Source of the DNA: CAZAYP01 sp964489425 [NCBI: uncultured Verrucomicrobiota bacterium]
GTDB lineage: Bacteria > Verrucomicrobiota > Kiritimatiellia > RZYC01
Direction: 5' to 3'
Length of the DNA stretch: 29,803 nucleotides
Assembly (NCBI GenBank): GCA_964489425.1
Contig: CAZAYP010000068.1
Coordinates: 1 to 29,803, forward strand
In this document: positions 15,455-22,702 of the stretch, piece after piece
How positions within the stretch are numbered: position 1 is the first letter of the stretch
Layout: every line of letters starts with the position of its first letter
The notes under the pieces: model-generated
What the model was told of the DNA's origin: nothing
Database searches by the model: none
The model's input: the letters and a program-made list of their open reading frames with translations, nothing else
Made by a program: the position numbers and the translations under genes

Positions 15455-15761
15455 GCGCCGCGCACTCCCGATAAATAGCCCAGCGCTCCCGCGGTTCCAG
15501 GATGCCGCAAAACGGATTGTTTTGTCTCAACTGCGCGCCGCGTTCGGAATGGTCAATCAACGCGTTGCGGATGGATATCCAATCTCCGGCCAAAATCTCC
15601 GCCCACTCGTCGTGGAGCCGCGATGCGCCTTGTGCACGCCAGCGGCGGTTAACCGTGCGTGCCCGTTCAATGCCCGCCTGGACATCCCCCGCTTCAAGCT
15701 TGCGCGCCAAGGCATCCGCCAGTCGCAAGCTGCGACGATCTATTTGCTGGTGCGTTTTCAT
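15444..15761 (-). CDS. Small helical partner of the nucleotidyltransferase, putative antitoxin
   Basis: This 105-residue protein starts at the ATG at 15761 (a TTG six nt upstream is also in frame). It is highly charged and helical. Recognisable stretches are RRSLRLADALARKLEAGD, then ERARTVNRRWRAQG, then EWAEILAGDW, and finally RLRQ-like AQLRQNNPFCGIL followed by EPRERWAIYRE. I recognise the R-Q-x-x-P-F-x-G-(I/V)-L-x-x-x-E-R-W-x-I-Y pattern as typical of small proteins encoded next to nucleotidyltransferase-fold proteins. It is the first gene of the two-gene unit and overlaps the second. The antitoxin role is inferred from gene order and partner. The pair sits beside repeat-rich intergenic DNA, as mobile accessory modules often do. 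Confidence 0.65.
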   Translation of the reverse strand: MKTHQQIDRRSLRLADALARKLEAGDVQAGIERARTVNRRWRAQGASRLHDEWAEILAGDWISIRNALIDHSERGAQLRQNNPFCGILEPRERWAIYRECAAHDT

Positions 15762-15888
15762 GCCCAATCGCCATTCCGATAATCCCTAAATTCCTGCTCC
15801 TTGTCCATACATGGGGCAGATCTGAATGATTTGCAAATATTTTCGCGGTTTATAGTGTTTGGCAGAATAAATGTCCGGAAAGACCGGA

Positions 15889-15958
15889 CGGCTCACGGGG
15901 ACCGTTCGCCCCACCTGGCCGCGGATCTGCCGGTAGGGCGAGGTGTCTCACCGAGCCG
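15889..15958. repeat. 27-bp imperfect inverted repeat with 16-nt spacer
   Basis: The left arm spans 15889-15915 and the right arm 15932-15958. The outer six bases (CGGCTC against GAGCCG) and the inner nine (CGCCCCACC against GGTAGGGCG) pair almost perfectly. The middle of the arms is divergent. It resembles a dispersed intergenic palindrome of a family different from the TTCGTAG repeats. No other copy is seen in this window. Confidence 0.55.
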
Positions 15959-16047
15959 CTGCAGGCGTCCAGCCAGCCATGCTTCCCGACAATTTTACTG
16001 CACATCAGTATAGCCCGGTCATTTCTTCGACGATGGCCAGTAGCTTT

Positions 16048-16111
16048 TTGTAGTGGTCCGACCTGCGTCAGGCCGGTCTTCACACGCCTGACGGCGTTGA
16101 CTACGCACGAA
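16048..16111. repeat. Palindromic repeat pair 4 (TTCGTAG family, opposite arrangement)
   Basis: The minus-strand unit at 16081-16111 has the ACGCC-GTCA-GGCGT hairpin, and its head carries an extra GCG before GTAG. The plus-strand unit at 16048-16079 (TTGTAGTGG then CCGACCTG-CGT-CAGGCCGG) is more diverged but still forms a hairpin. Here the hairpin ends face each other and the heads point outward, the reverse of pairs 1 to 3. Confidence 0.6.
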
Positions 16112-16162
16112 TTTGTGGCCAGGCTCGGGCAGTTTGGCATGCACACCTTTAGGCGCGGGCCG

Positions 16163-17590
16163 TTACCGCGCCTCGATCCGGTAGAAGCCGCGGGCGCTCT
16201 CGACCGGGTCGGTCCAGGCATTCACCGGCGGGGTGGCGGGCAGGCCTGCTGCCACCGGCTCATAGATGGCATCCAGACCAGCGGCCCGGAACACATGGTA
16301 GGTTTCCAGATCGCGACTCGGCCACTGGATGACCATGCCCGCGGGCGTGACGCTGACACTGGTCACGCGCGGCGTCCAGGCTGACTGCTCGAACGGACCG
16401 TACTCCCGGGTGCCGCCGGTGGTTTCGTGTTCGACGAGCTTGTAGCGAAAGGTGTCGGTCACGTTGGCGCCGGGATCGGCCACGCAATAACTGGCGCCCG
16501 CGCCGCCTTGGGGCCAACCCAAGGCCGGGACCATGGTCGTGTTCACTTTCACCCAAGCGCCGGCCTCCTCGCGCAAAACATCAAACCCGAGCGTCTCGAT
16601 TTCGGCCGCGGTCTGCCAGCAAACCATGACTTGGCCATTCTCCGTGCGCAGGGCAAAATCGGCCAGCCGCACCAGCGACGGTTCGGTGTAGCTATACACC
16701 ACCCGGAACCCGTAGTAATCCAAACCCCAGTTGGGAGCGATTGAGTGGCGGGCGGTCACACGGGCCATTTCGGCGACGTTCTGCCAGCTGCCGCCGCGCA
16801 CGATCCGGGCGGACCCGGAGCCAGGCCCGACCGGGTTGGTGGCAGGATCGGACGAGTAGAAACCGTTCCAGTCCCAGCACCACTCCCAGACATTGCCGGC
16901 CAGGTCGCACAAGCTATACCCGTTGGTCGCGAAACTTCCCACGGGCGCCGTGTAGGGCGTCGGCGGGTTGGTATAGGCCGGGTTATATCCGCGCGTGGGG
17001 CTGGTATCGTAGGCATAAACGGCGGAGCTGTCATAATTCGCCCGCGAATGCTGGATCTCGTTGGAATCGCGCCAAGGGAAGCGGTTGGTTGCGGATCCGC
17101 CGCGCGCCGCGTATTCCCATTCCGCCTCGGTCGGCAGGCGATAGCCGTGATTGGTCAGGACCAAATCAGGCGTGGCCACGCCGGTGCGGTAAGGGGTCAT
17201 GCCGATGAAATAGCAGGGCGACCAGGCCTTCATTTCGTTGCGGGCGTTGCACCACTTGACGGCCGAGTACCAGGTCACGGTCTGGACCGGGTGATCGGGA
17301 CCCTTGCCGGCGGCGCTGTTGGTGGTGATGTCGTAGCCGTTGGTCTCTGCCCAGGCGGCCACGTAGTCCCACTGCGCCTTGGTCACCTCGTATTTTCCCA
17401 TCATGAAGGACCGCATGGTCACGGGGTGCGCGGGCACTTCTCCGGTGCCGATGCCTTCCGGGAACAGGTTGGTGTCGCAGCCCATGGTAAAGGTCCCGCC
17501 GGGAATTATTTCCGTCAGTATGGGCACGTCGCCCAGCGCCGCGCCAGCCAACCAGACCACCGCGAGACCCATCATCGCTTTTCGGATCAT
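16163..17590 (-). CDS. Exported FGE-sulfatase/SUMF1-fold protein with C-terminal beta module
   Basis: The ATG at 17590 has AAGGAG about 9 nt upstream. Residues 1-20 are a signal peptide (AMMGLAVVWLAGAALG). Residues of about 27-298 are a complete FGE-sulfatase domain: GGTFTMGC, HPVTMRSFMMGKYEVTKAQW, HPVQTVTWYSAVKWCN, YRLPTEAEWEYAARGG, DLAGNVWEWCWDW, RIVRGGSWQ and YYGFRVV. The segment after RGGSW has no Cys, whereas true formylglycine-generating enzymes use a Cys pair there. This is probably a non-catalytic C-type-lectin-like or binding version. Residues 302-475 are the module also found at the end of the beta-helix protein at 2949-5072, ending FYRIEAR. It is the last gene of a three-gene operon, 26 nt after the delta-60 gene. 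Confidence 0.85.
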   Translation of the reverse strand: MIRKAMMGLAVVWLAGAALGDVPILTEIIPGGTFTMGCDTNLFPEGIGTGEVPAHPVTMRSFMMGKYEVTKAQWDYVAAWAETNGYDITTNSAAGKGPDHPVQTVTWYSAVKWCNARNEMKAWSPCYFIGMTPYRTGVATPDLVLTNHGYRLPTEAEWEYAARGGSATNRFPWRDSNEIQHSRANYDSSAVYAYDTSPTRGYNPAYTNPPTPYTAPVGSFATNGYSLCDLAGNVWEWCWDWNGFYSSDPATNPVGPGSGSARIVRGGSWQNVAEMARVTARHSIAPNWGLDYYGFRVVYSYTEPSLVRLADFALRTENGQVMVCWQTAAEIETLGFDVLREEAGAWVKVNTTMVPALGWPQGGAGASYCVADPGANVTDTFRYKLVEHETTGGTREYGPFEQSAWTPRVTSVSVTPAGMVIQWPSRDLETYHVFRAAGLDAIYEPVAAGLPATPPVNAWTDPVESARGFYRIEAR

Positions 17591-17616
17591 ATCATTTTTC
17601 TCCTTGTCAACTCATG

Positions 17617-19797
17617 TCACGGGCTGCCGCCCAGCAGCAAGATATGCCACGGCACGCCCAATGGGTAGCAATACCGGGCCAGGCCGGCCATGCGGACGCC
17701 GTTCACCTCGTAAAAGTCGCCACCAGCCCACAGTTCGCGGCCGATCAACCGCAGCGCCTTGACCGGCCCGTTGAAGCCGCCCTGGTTCCAGTCCTTTGGC
17801 AGGCCGCTGGCCAGGCTGATGCGGCCGATGTTGGCGCAGGCCGCGCCGTTGATCGATGTAATCGCGCCGCCCGCGTACAAGTAGCTGGTGTCGGCCGCCA
17901 GGCAAAAGACCGTGCCGGTTACGCCCAGCATCCACGAGCCTGGCGACGCCTGCCCGGTTTCCTTGGAAAGCTTGGCCAGCCGCTTGCGGTTGGCCCCGCC
18001 GATGTTGGTGAACGTGCCGCCGGCATAGACCGCCGTGCCGTCGCTGAAGATGGCATGCACCCGGCCGCCGGCGGGATCGGGGGCCCAACTGTCGGGAGCG
18101 CCGGTGGTGGGATTGAGCCGCGCCAGGTAATAGCGCGACTGGCCGCCGATGATGGAGAAGTCGCCCATGGCATACAACATGTCGTCCGCCCAATGCAGGC
18201 CGTTGACTTCCTGGCTGGGCGCGGGCGCAAAGGCGGCCATGGCGTTGCCGTTGGTAAGGTTCAGCTTGGCCAGGTTGGTGCGGCCCAGGCCGCCAATCCG
18301 GGTGAACGTGCCGCCCGCGTAAACCCCGTCCGGCCCCAGGGCCAGGCAGAGGGGCCGGGTGTTGGGCTGGGCGTCCCAGCGCACGAGCAGGTAGCCGAGG
18401 TTGTCGATCTTGGCCATGCCCTGGCGCTCGCTGCCGTTGATGTAGCTGAAGTTGCCGACCATGAATATATTGGTGCCGTCCGTGGCCAGGCCGGTCACCT
18501 GGGAATCGGCTTCGGCCCGCCAGGACCGGTCCAGGGTGCCGTCTGGCTTGACGCGCAGCAGGTTCTTGTGCTGGCGGTCCCCGGCCATGGTGAACTCGCC
18601 GCCGACGACCACGTGACCGTCGGCCAGGGGTGCCAGGGCATTGATGGTGCCGGCATAATGGGCATACACTTGGCGACCAGTCACGATCTGCGCATTGGTG
18701 ACGCTCAGCACGGCCATGCCCTGCGCCGGCGCATTGCTCATGCCGCTCATGCCGCCGCCCACATACAGCAGCGCGTCGGTGGCGAGCAGCGCGTCCACCC
18801 GGTTGTTGGGCGTGGGCGGCACCCAAGGCTGCAGCGATCCCGTGGACTTGGAAATCTTGGCCAGGTGGGCGCGGTTGGTGCCGTTGACTTGATCGAAATC
18901 GCCGCCAATAAAGAGATAGGCGCTGCCCGCGGACGCCATGCACCTGATCCCGCCATCCACGGCTGGCGAGAGCGACTGCAGGGTATCTGACGACAGCCAG
19001 TAGCGGGCGAGGCGATCCCGGCTCGCGGCCGAGATCGTCAGGTAGTCGCCGGCCACGTACAGGTAGCCTCCATCCGCCAGCAGGCCGTAAATCGCGCCGT
19101 TCGGCTGGGGATTGTAGGCAAGCGACATGCTGCCGTTATCCAGCCGCACCTTGGTCAGGCGGCCCCACGCCACGCCGTTGACCTGGGTGAACGTGCCGCC
19201 AATATAGAGATAGTCGCCGTAGGCCGCCAGGGCCCGCACCGCGCCGTCCACGCTGGCGACGAACGCGGTGTTGACTGTTCCGTGGCTGTCGGTTTCGATT
19301 TTCACGACGCCCCGCCGCGACTGGCTTTCAATCTCGGTGAACGAACCGCCGGCATACACCTGGTTGCTGTAAACCAGCAGCGTGTTGACCGGGTTGTTGG
19401 CTGGCGCGCTCCAAAGGTCGGCGTAGTCCTCCGTCAGGTACAGGCGCGCCAGGCGGGTGCGGGTGCGGCCGCCGATATTGGTGAACGTGCCGCCGACATA
19501 GACGTGGTTGGTGGTCACGGCCAAGGCATACACCGTGCCGTGGGCGCAGGGGTCCCAGTGCATGTCCAGCGTGCCGTCCGCATTCAACCGGGCGATGTTC
19601 TTGCGCGGCACACCGTTGACGTGGCTGAACCCGCCGCCGATGATGACCTGGCCGGACTCGGTTTGCGCCATGGCATAGACCGCGCCGCCATACCGCAGGT
19701 CCAGGTTGTAGCCGGTTTCCAGGACCTGGGCGCCGGCCGCGGCCGCCATGCCGGCAAAGCTCAATGCGGTCATTAAACGGATTGATTTGATGCTCAT
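17617..19797 (-). CDS. Exported 14-repeat delta-60 beta-propeller protein
   Basis: Residues 1-23 of this 726-residue protein are a signal peptide (ALSFAGMAAAAGAQ). AAAAGGA precedes the ATG at about 7 nt. The rest consists of fourteen repeats of about 50 residues whose core is (Y/V)-x-x-G-G-x-F-(T/S)-x-(V/I)-x-G, then a run like R-x-x-L-A-(R/K)-(L/I), then a W-x-P region. Examples of the core are GGGFSHVNG, GGTFTNIGG, GGTFTQVNG, GGDFDQVNG, VGNFSYING, GGTFTRIGG, MGDFSIIGG and GGDFYEVNG. Fourteen repeats would make two seven-bladed propellers. The protein ends in GVPWHILLLGGSP, matching the tails of the mini protein at 5186-5380 and the repeat protein at 5876-7327. It begins 10 nt after the stop of the metallopeptidase gene, so the two are almost certainly cotranscribed. 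The role is unknown; ligand binding or scaffold is likely. Confidence 0.85.
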   Translation of the reverse strand: MSIKSIRLMTALSFAGMAAAAGAQVLETGYNLDLRYGGAVYAMAQTESGQVIIGGGFSHVNGVPRKNIARLNADGTLDMHWDPCAHGTVYALAVTTNHVYVGGTFTNIGGRTRTRLARLYLTEDYADLWSAPANNPVNTLLVYSNQVYAGGSFTEIESQSRRGVVKIETDSHGTVNTAFVASVDGAVRALAAYGDYLYIGGTFTQVNGVAWGRLTKVRLDNGSMSLAYNPQPNGAIYGLLADGGYLYVAGDYLTISAASRDRLARYWLSSDTLQSLSPAVDGGIRCMASAGSAYLFIGGDFDQVNGTNRAHLAKISKSTGSLQPWVPPTPNNRVDALLATDALLYVGGGMSGMSNAPAQGMAVLSVTNAQIVTGRQVYAHYAGTINALAPLADGHVVVGGEFTMAGDRQHKNLLRVKPDGTLDRSWRAEADSQVTGLATDGTNIFMVGNFSYINGSERQGMAKIDNLGYLLVRWDAQPNTRPLCLALGPDGVYAGGTFTRIGGLGRTNLAKLNLTNGNAMAAFAPAPSQEVNGLHWADDMLYAMGDFSIIGGQSRYYLARLNPTTGAPDSWAPDPAGGRVHAIFSDGTAVYAGGTFTNIGGANRKRLAKLSKETGQASPGSWMLGVTGTVFCLAADTSYLYAGGAITSINGAACANIGRISLASGLPKDWNQGGFNGPVKALRLIGRELWAGGDFYEVNGVRMAGLARYCYPLGVPWHILLLGGSP

Positions 19798-19807
19798 GAT
19801 CGTCCTT

Positions 19808-22441
19808 TTAGTCTTCCTGAACCTGGATGCGGTAGTAGATGGGGTAGCAGGCGCCGGTCATGGCGTCGGTATAGCAATTCTGCGGACCAGGGAGGTTGGA
19901 GACGGCAACCTGCCACTCCCACGTTACCGGGTTGGTGGTGTAATAGATGGTGTAGCCGCGATTGGTGATGGCAGGCCAGCACAGGCAGGGGCCAGCCCCC
20001 GGCGCGCTGTGCGGGTCGAGCGCGAAGACCGAGGCGGCGTTGGTCGGGTCGGTGCCGGCGATGTATTCGGCCAGGTTGTTAAGGCCGTCGCCATCCGCGT
20101 CGGCGCCGGCCGACGCGTTGGTCGGGTTGCCGAAGTGTTCCTCCTCGTAGGAACTGGGCATGCCGTCGGCATCCTGGTCCTGGCTGGTGCTGAACATGAT
20201 GGTAGCGCCTTCGCTGCAGTTGTCGCTGGCGTCACAGATGCGCGCGACAAACATCTGCATGCCATCCGGAAGGGAGGTGGAATCCCAGGGGAACACATAC
20301 GGGGGCGCGGTGTTGGTATACAAATCGACGCCGTCCCGCCGGTAAACGATCGAGGCCACGGCTTCGTTGTCCCCCGCCACCACGGCCAGCGGCACGAGGC
20401 CATAGACGAACTGGCCAGAGACCGGGTTGGTAAAAACGCCCCACGGGTTCGAGCCGTCGGTTTCGTCCATGATGGTGAAGGCGACGGGGTCGGAATCGCC
20501 CCAGTTGCCAGAGAAGTCAAAGGCCCGGCCCACGAGGGTGTGGCGGCCCTGGGAAATCTCCGTGTTGAGCACCATGTAGTGGCCGGTATCGGAAACCTGG
20601 CGGGCCAGCGGCGTCGCCTGGTTGCCGTCCAGGTGGAATTCCACCTTCCAGACGCGTTGGTCGTCGGCCGCGTCGGCGCTGATGGAGATGGTGGTGCCGC
20701 CGTTGGTATAGCCGTCGGAGGGGAAGGCGATGGTCATGGTCGGCGGGTTGGTGTCGGCGCTGTTGTTGACTGTGATGTTACGACCAATGGGGAAGCTGCA
20801 ATTCCCGAAGATGTCGTAGGCATAAACATAAACCACCCCGGGCCCATTGGGCAGCAGGTTGGCGGTATCACGGGTTGTCTGGTAAATATTCGAGACCGCC
20901 GCGACGGTCGCCGTGACGATGGGAACAATCAACCCGGCGTAATTGTATATGAATTCCACCCGGTCAATCTCCGAATAGTCCGTGACGGCCGCCGAAAACG
21001 TGGTGGTGCTGGAGAGGGTGGCGTCGGCGGCCGGCGCCACGAACTCCACGACCGGGTCGTTGAACTCCATGCCGGTGTGCTCGATGTCGATGACCAGGTT
21101 GGTGGCGGTGTTGGTGATGACCGTGTAGCTGTTGCCGGTCAGCGGGTCCAGGTAGGTGTTCCCGGCGTGCAGGGTGGGGCGAATGGAATGCTGGTTGGGG
21201 GTCCCGACATAGCTGGCCGGGGGGGTCATATCGACCAGGCTGAACCCCCAGTGGAACAGGGCGCCCTGGAACACGTCGCCGGTGGGACTGAACCCCGCGT
21301 CGATCAAGAGGGGCTGGCGATACTCGATGTAGAGCGACCCGCCGTCGCCGCGGGGCGTCTTGACCGCCTTGAGGCCACCGGAATTGCTTTCGAGAGGCTC
21401 GAGGGTGACGCGGTAGGATCCGCTGTTGGTCAGGCTCAGGATGCGGTTGGGGCCGTCCAGCCAGCCCAATTCATCCTTGTTGAAGGCCGACAAGTGGCCG
21501 TCCGAGTTGCTCATCAGGTCGTAAGGGTCGTGGTACATGTGGTTGGTGTAGCCCGTGGCGGCCATGACGTTGGTCTGGCAGTTCAGGAAATAACTGTCCT
21601 GCAAGCCAAACGTGTGGCCCAACTCGTGGGCGATGATGTTGCTGGACGCGCTGCCGTACGGGATCTTGACCCAACCCAGGTCCACGCAGCCGTCAGACGT
21701 ACAAATAGAGTCCGGGCCGATCCCCCCAAAGGCCGGGTAATGACAGCCGGACCGCCGGGCAATGATGATGACCACGTGGGTGTACTGGGTATAGACCACG
21801 TCCGCATCCGCGTAAGGCAGCAAGTCGCCGAGGTCAAACTCGTTGTCATTGAAACAATAATCCTCTGTGTAGGTGTACCAGCCGAAGACATCCGCGGCCC
21901 GGTTGGTGTCGACAACGCCTTTCAAGCCCCGCATGTTGTATGACATTTCCAGGAGCCAGGAGCTGGCGCCGTCCATTTGATTGGAGTAGGTGCTGGTTGG
22001 GGGCAAGACATTAGTGATGCTCGTATGCTTCATCAGCAGCACCACCGGCCTGGCGTAGGTTGGGGGCTGCACGGTGATCGTGGCCATGGCCATAGCCGAG
22101 GTGGCGCTGCCGTCGGAAGCGACATAGACGAATCGGTCGGTGCCGGCGAAGTCGTCCTTGGGCGAATAATGGAACGCGCCGTTGGTGTAAAGGCTCAGGC
22201 TCCCGTGCAGCACGTTGGAAACCAGGATCGCGGTCAGGCGGTTGGTGTCGGCGTCCGTGTCGTTGGTCAATACCCCGGACACCGGCGGCCGCACGGGGGT
22301 GGACATCCAGGTTTCGTAGGTGTCATTGGAGGCCACGGGCGCGTGGTTGGCGGCCGATGCTCCCACGATCAGCAGCGCCCAGGCCAGGGCCGCCATCATG
22401 GTCATGTGCCGCGGCATGGCCCGGCTTTTATTAGCATGCAT
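19808..22441 (-). CDS. Exported zincin metallopeptidase (M6/M11-like) with cadherin-like, Ig-like and calcium-repeat regions
   Basis: The ATG at 22441 is preceded by GAGGAGG at ideal spacing, giving 877 residues. The first 31 residues form a signal peptide (MMAALAWALLIVGASA). Residues of about 33-126 are a cadherin-like tandem domain (ASNDTYETW, GVLTNDTDAD, GAFHYSPKDDFAGTDRFVY). The catalytic domain follows, with AHELGHTFGLQD at 271-282: the zinc ligands are His272 and His276, Glu273 is the general base, and Asp282 is the likely third ligand, as in M6 immune-inhibitor-type enzymes. Downstream, HLSAFNKDELGWL matches the segment after the active site in M6/M11 peptidases. Ig-like domains follow, then Asp-rich calcium repeats (DQDADGMPSSYEEE, DADGDGLNNLAEYIAGTDPT) and a terminal YYRIQVQED module. 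It is the first gene of the operon with the delta-60 and FGE-fold genes. Confidence 0.85.
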   Translation of the reverse strand: MHANKSRAMPRHMTMMAALAWALLIVGASAANHAPVASNDTYETWMSTPVRPPVSGVLTNDTDADTNRLTAILVSNVLHGSLSLYTNGAFHYSPKDDFAGTDRFVYVASDGSATSAMAMATITVQPPTYARPVVLLMKHTSITNVLPPTSTYSNQMDGASSWLLEMSYNMRGLKGVVDTNRAADVFGWYTYTEDYCFNDNEFDLGDLLPYADADVVYTQYTHVVIIIARRSGCHYPAFGGIGPDSICTSDGCVDLGWVKIPYGSASSNIIAHELGHTFGLQDSYFLNCQTNVMAATGYTNHMYHDPYDLMSNSDGHLSAFNKDELGWLDGPNRILSLTNSGSYRVTLEPLESNSGGLKAVKTPRGDGGSLYIEYRQPLLIDAGFSPTGDVFQGALFHWGFSLVDMTPPASYVGTPNQHSIRPTLHAGNTYLDPLTGNSYTVITNTATNLVIDIEHTGMEFNDPVVEFVAPAADATLSSTTTFSAAVTDYSEIDRVEFIYNYAGLIVPIVTATVAAVSNIYQTTRDTANLLPNGPGVVYVYAYDIFGNCSFPIGRNITVNNSADTNPPTMTIAFPSDGYTNGGTTISISADAADDQRVWKVEFHLDGNQATPLARQVSDTGHYMVLNTEISQGRHTLVGRAFDFSGNWGDSDPVAFTIMDETDGSNPWGVFTNPVSGQFVYGLVPLAVVAGDNEAVASIVYRRDGVDLYTNTAPPYVFPWDSTSLPDGMQMFVARICDASDNCSEGATIMFSTSQDQDADGMPSSYEEEHFGNPTNASAGADADGDGLNNLAEYIAGTDPTNAASVFALDPHSAPGAGPCLCWPAITNRGYTIYYTTNPVTWEWQVAVSNLPGPQNCYTDAMTGACYPIYYRIQVQED

Positions 22442-22516
22442 GATTCTCCTCCTCTTGGGCTGCCTTATTCTACCGGCAATTCTCATTCTGGCGCAAAGCC
22501 GCCTGAAGGCGAATAG

Positions 22517-22641
22517 CACGTAGTTAAGCAGTTTTGTCGCCGCAACAAAACAGCCCTTACGGGCTTAACTACGAACAAGCCCGAACATTGCGTGCGCCGT
22601 TCGTAGTTAACGCCGTGAGGCGTGTTCCGCTTGACTACGTG
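22517..22641. repeat. Nested palindromic repeat cluster 3 (TTCGTAG family)
   Basis: Four units are nested symmetrically. The outer half-units are CGTAGTTAAGC (22519-22529) and GCTTGACTACG (22629-22639). The inner full units are at 22549-22575 (minus, stem AGCCC/GGGCT, loop GTAA) and 22600-22626 (plus, stem ACGCC/GGCGT, loop GTGA). The flanks also echo element 2: AATTCTCATTCTG lies near 22479-22491, and CATAATCGGAATGGC, differing at three of 15 positions, lies near 22680. The cluster fills most of the 261-nt gap between two exported peptidase genes. Confidence 0.75.
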
Positions 22642-22702
22642 CCATTCGGCGTCAGCCGGCTTCCGGGATGGTCGCCACGCCATAATCGGAATGGCTGTTT
22701 TT

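Larger units (their letters stand above)
15762..16162. other. Gene-free intergenic stretch with two kinds of inverted repeat
   Basis: No convincing reading frame is present in these 401 nt. They contain the long inverted repeat at 15889-15958 and palindromic repeat pair 4 at 16048-16111, both described separately. The first part (15790-15880) is relatively AT-rich and could hold the promoter of the minus-strand nucleotidyltransferase pair, but I cannot point to a convincing -35/-10 set. Confidence 0.6.

Noticed and set aside
16048-16111. Repeat units considered as a CRISPR array
   Set aside because: The units are inverted pairs, vary in sequence and are scattered in four separate gaps, with no direct repeats at regular spacing and no cas genes.
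19748-21943. Plus-strand open frame of 731 codons opposite the metallopeptidase gene
   Set aside because: The minus strand encodes a zincin with an intact HExxH motif, signal peptide and ribosome site. The plus-strand product is a low-complexity Val/Gly/Asp/His-rich shadow.
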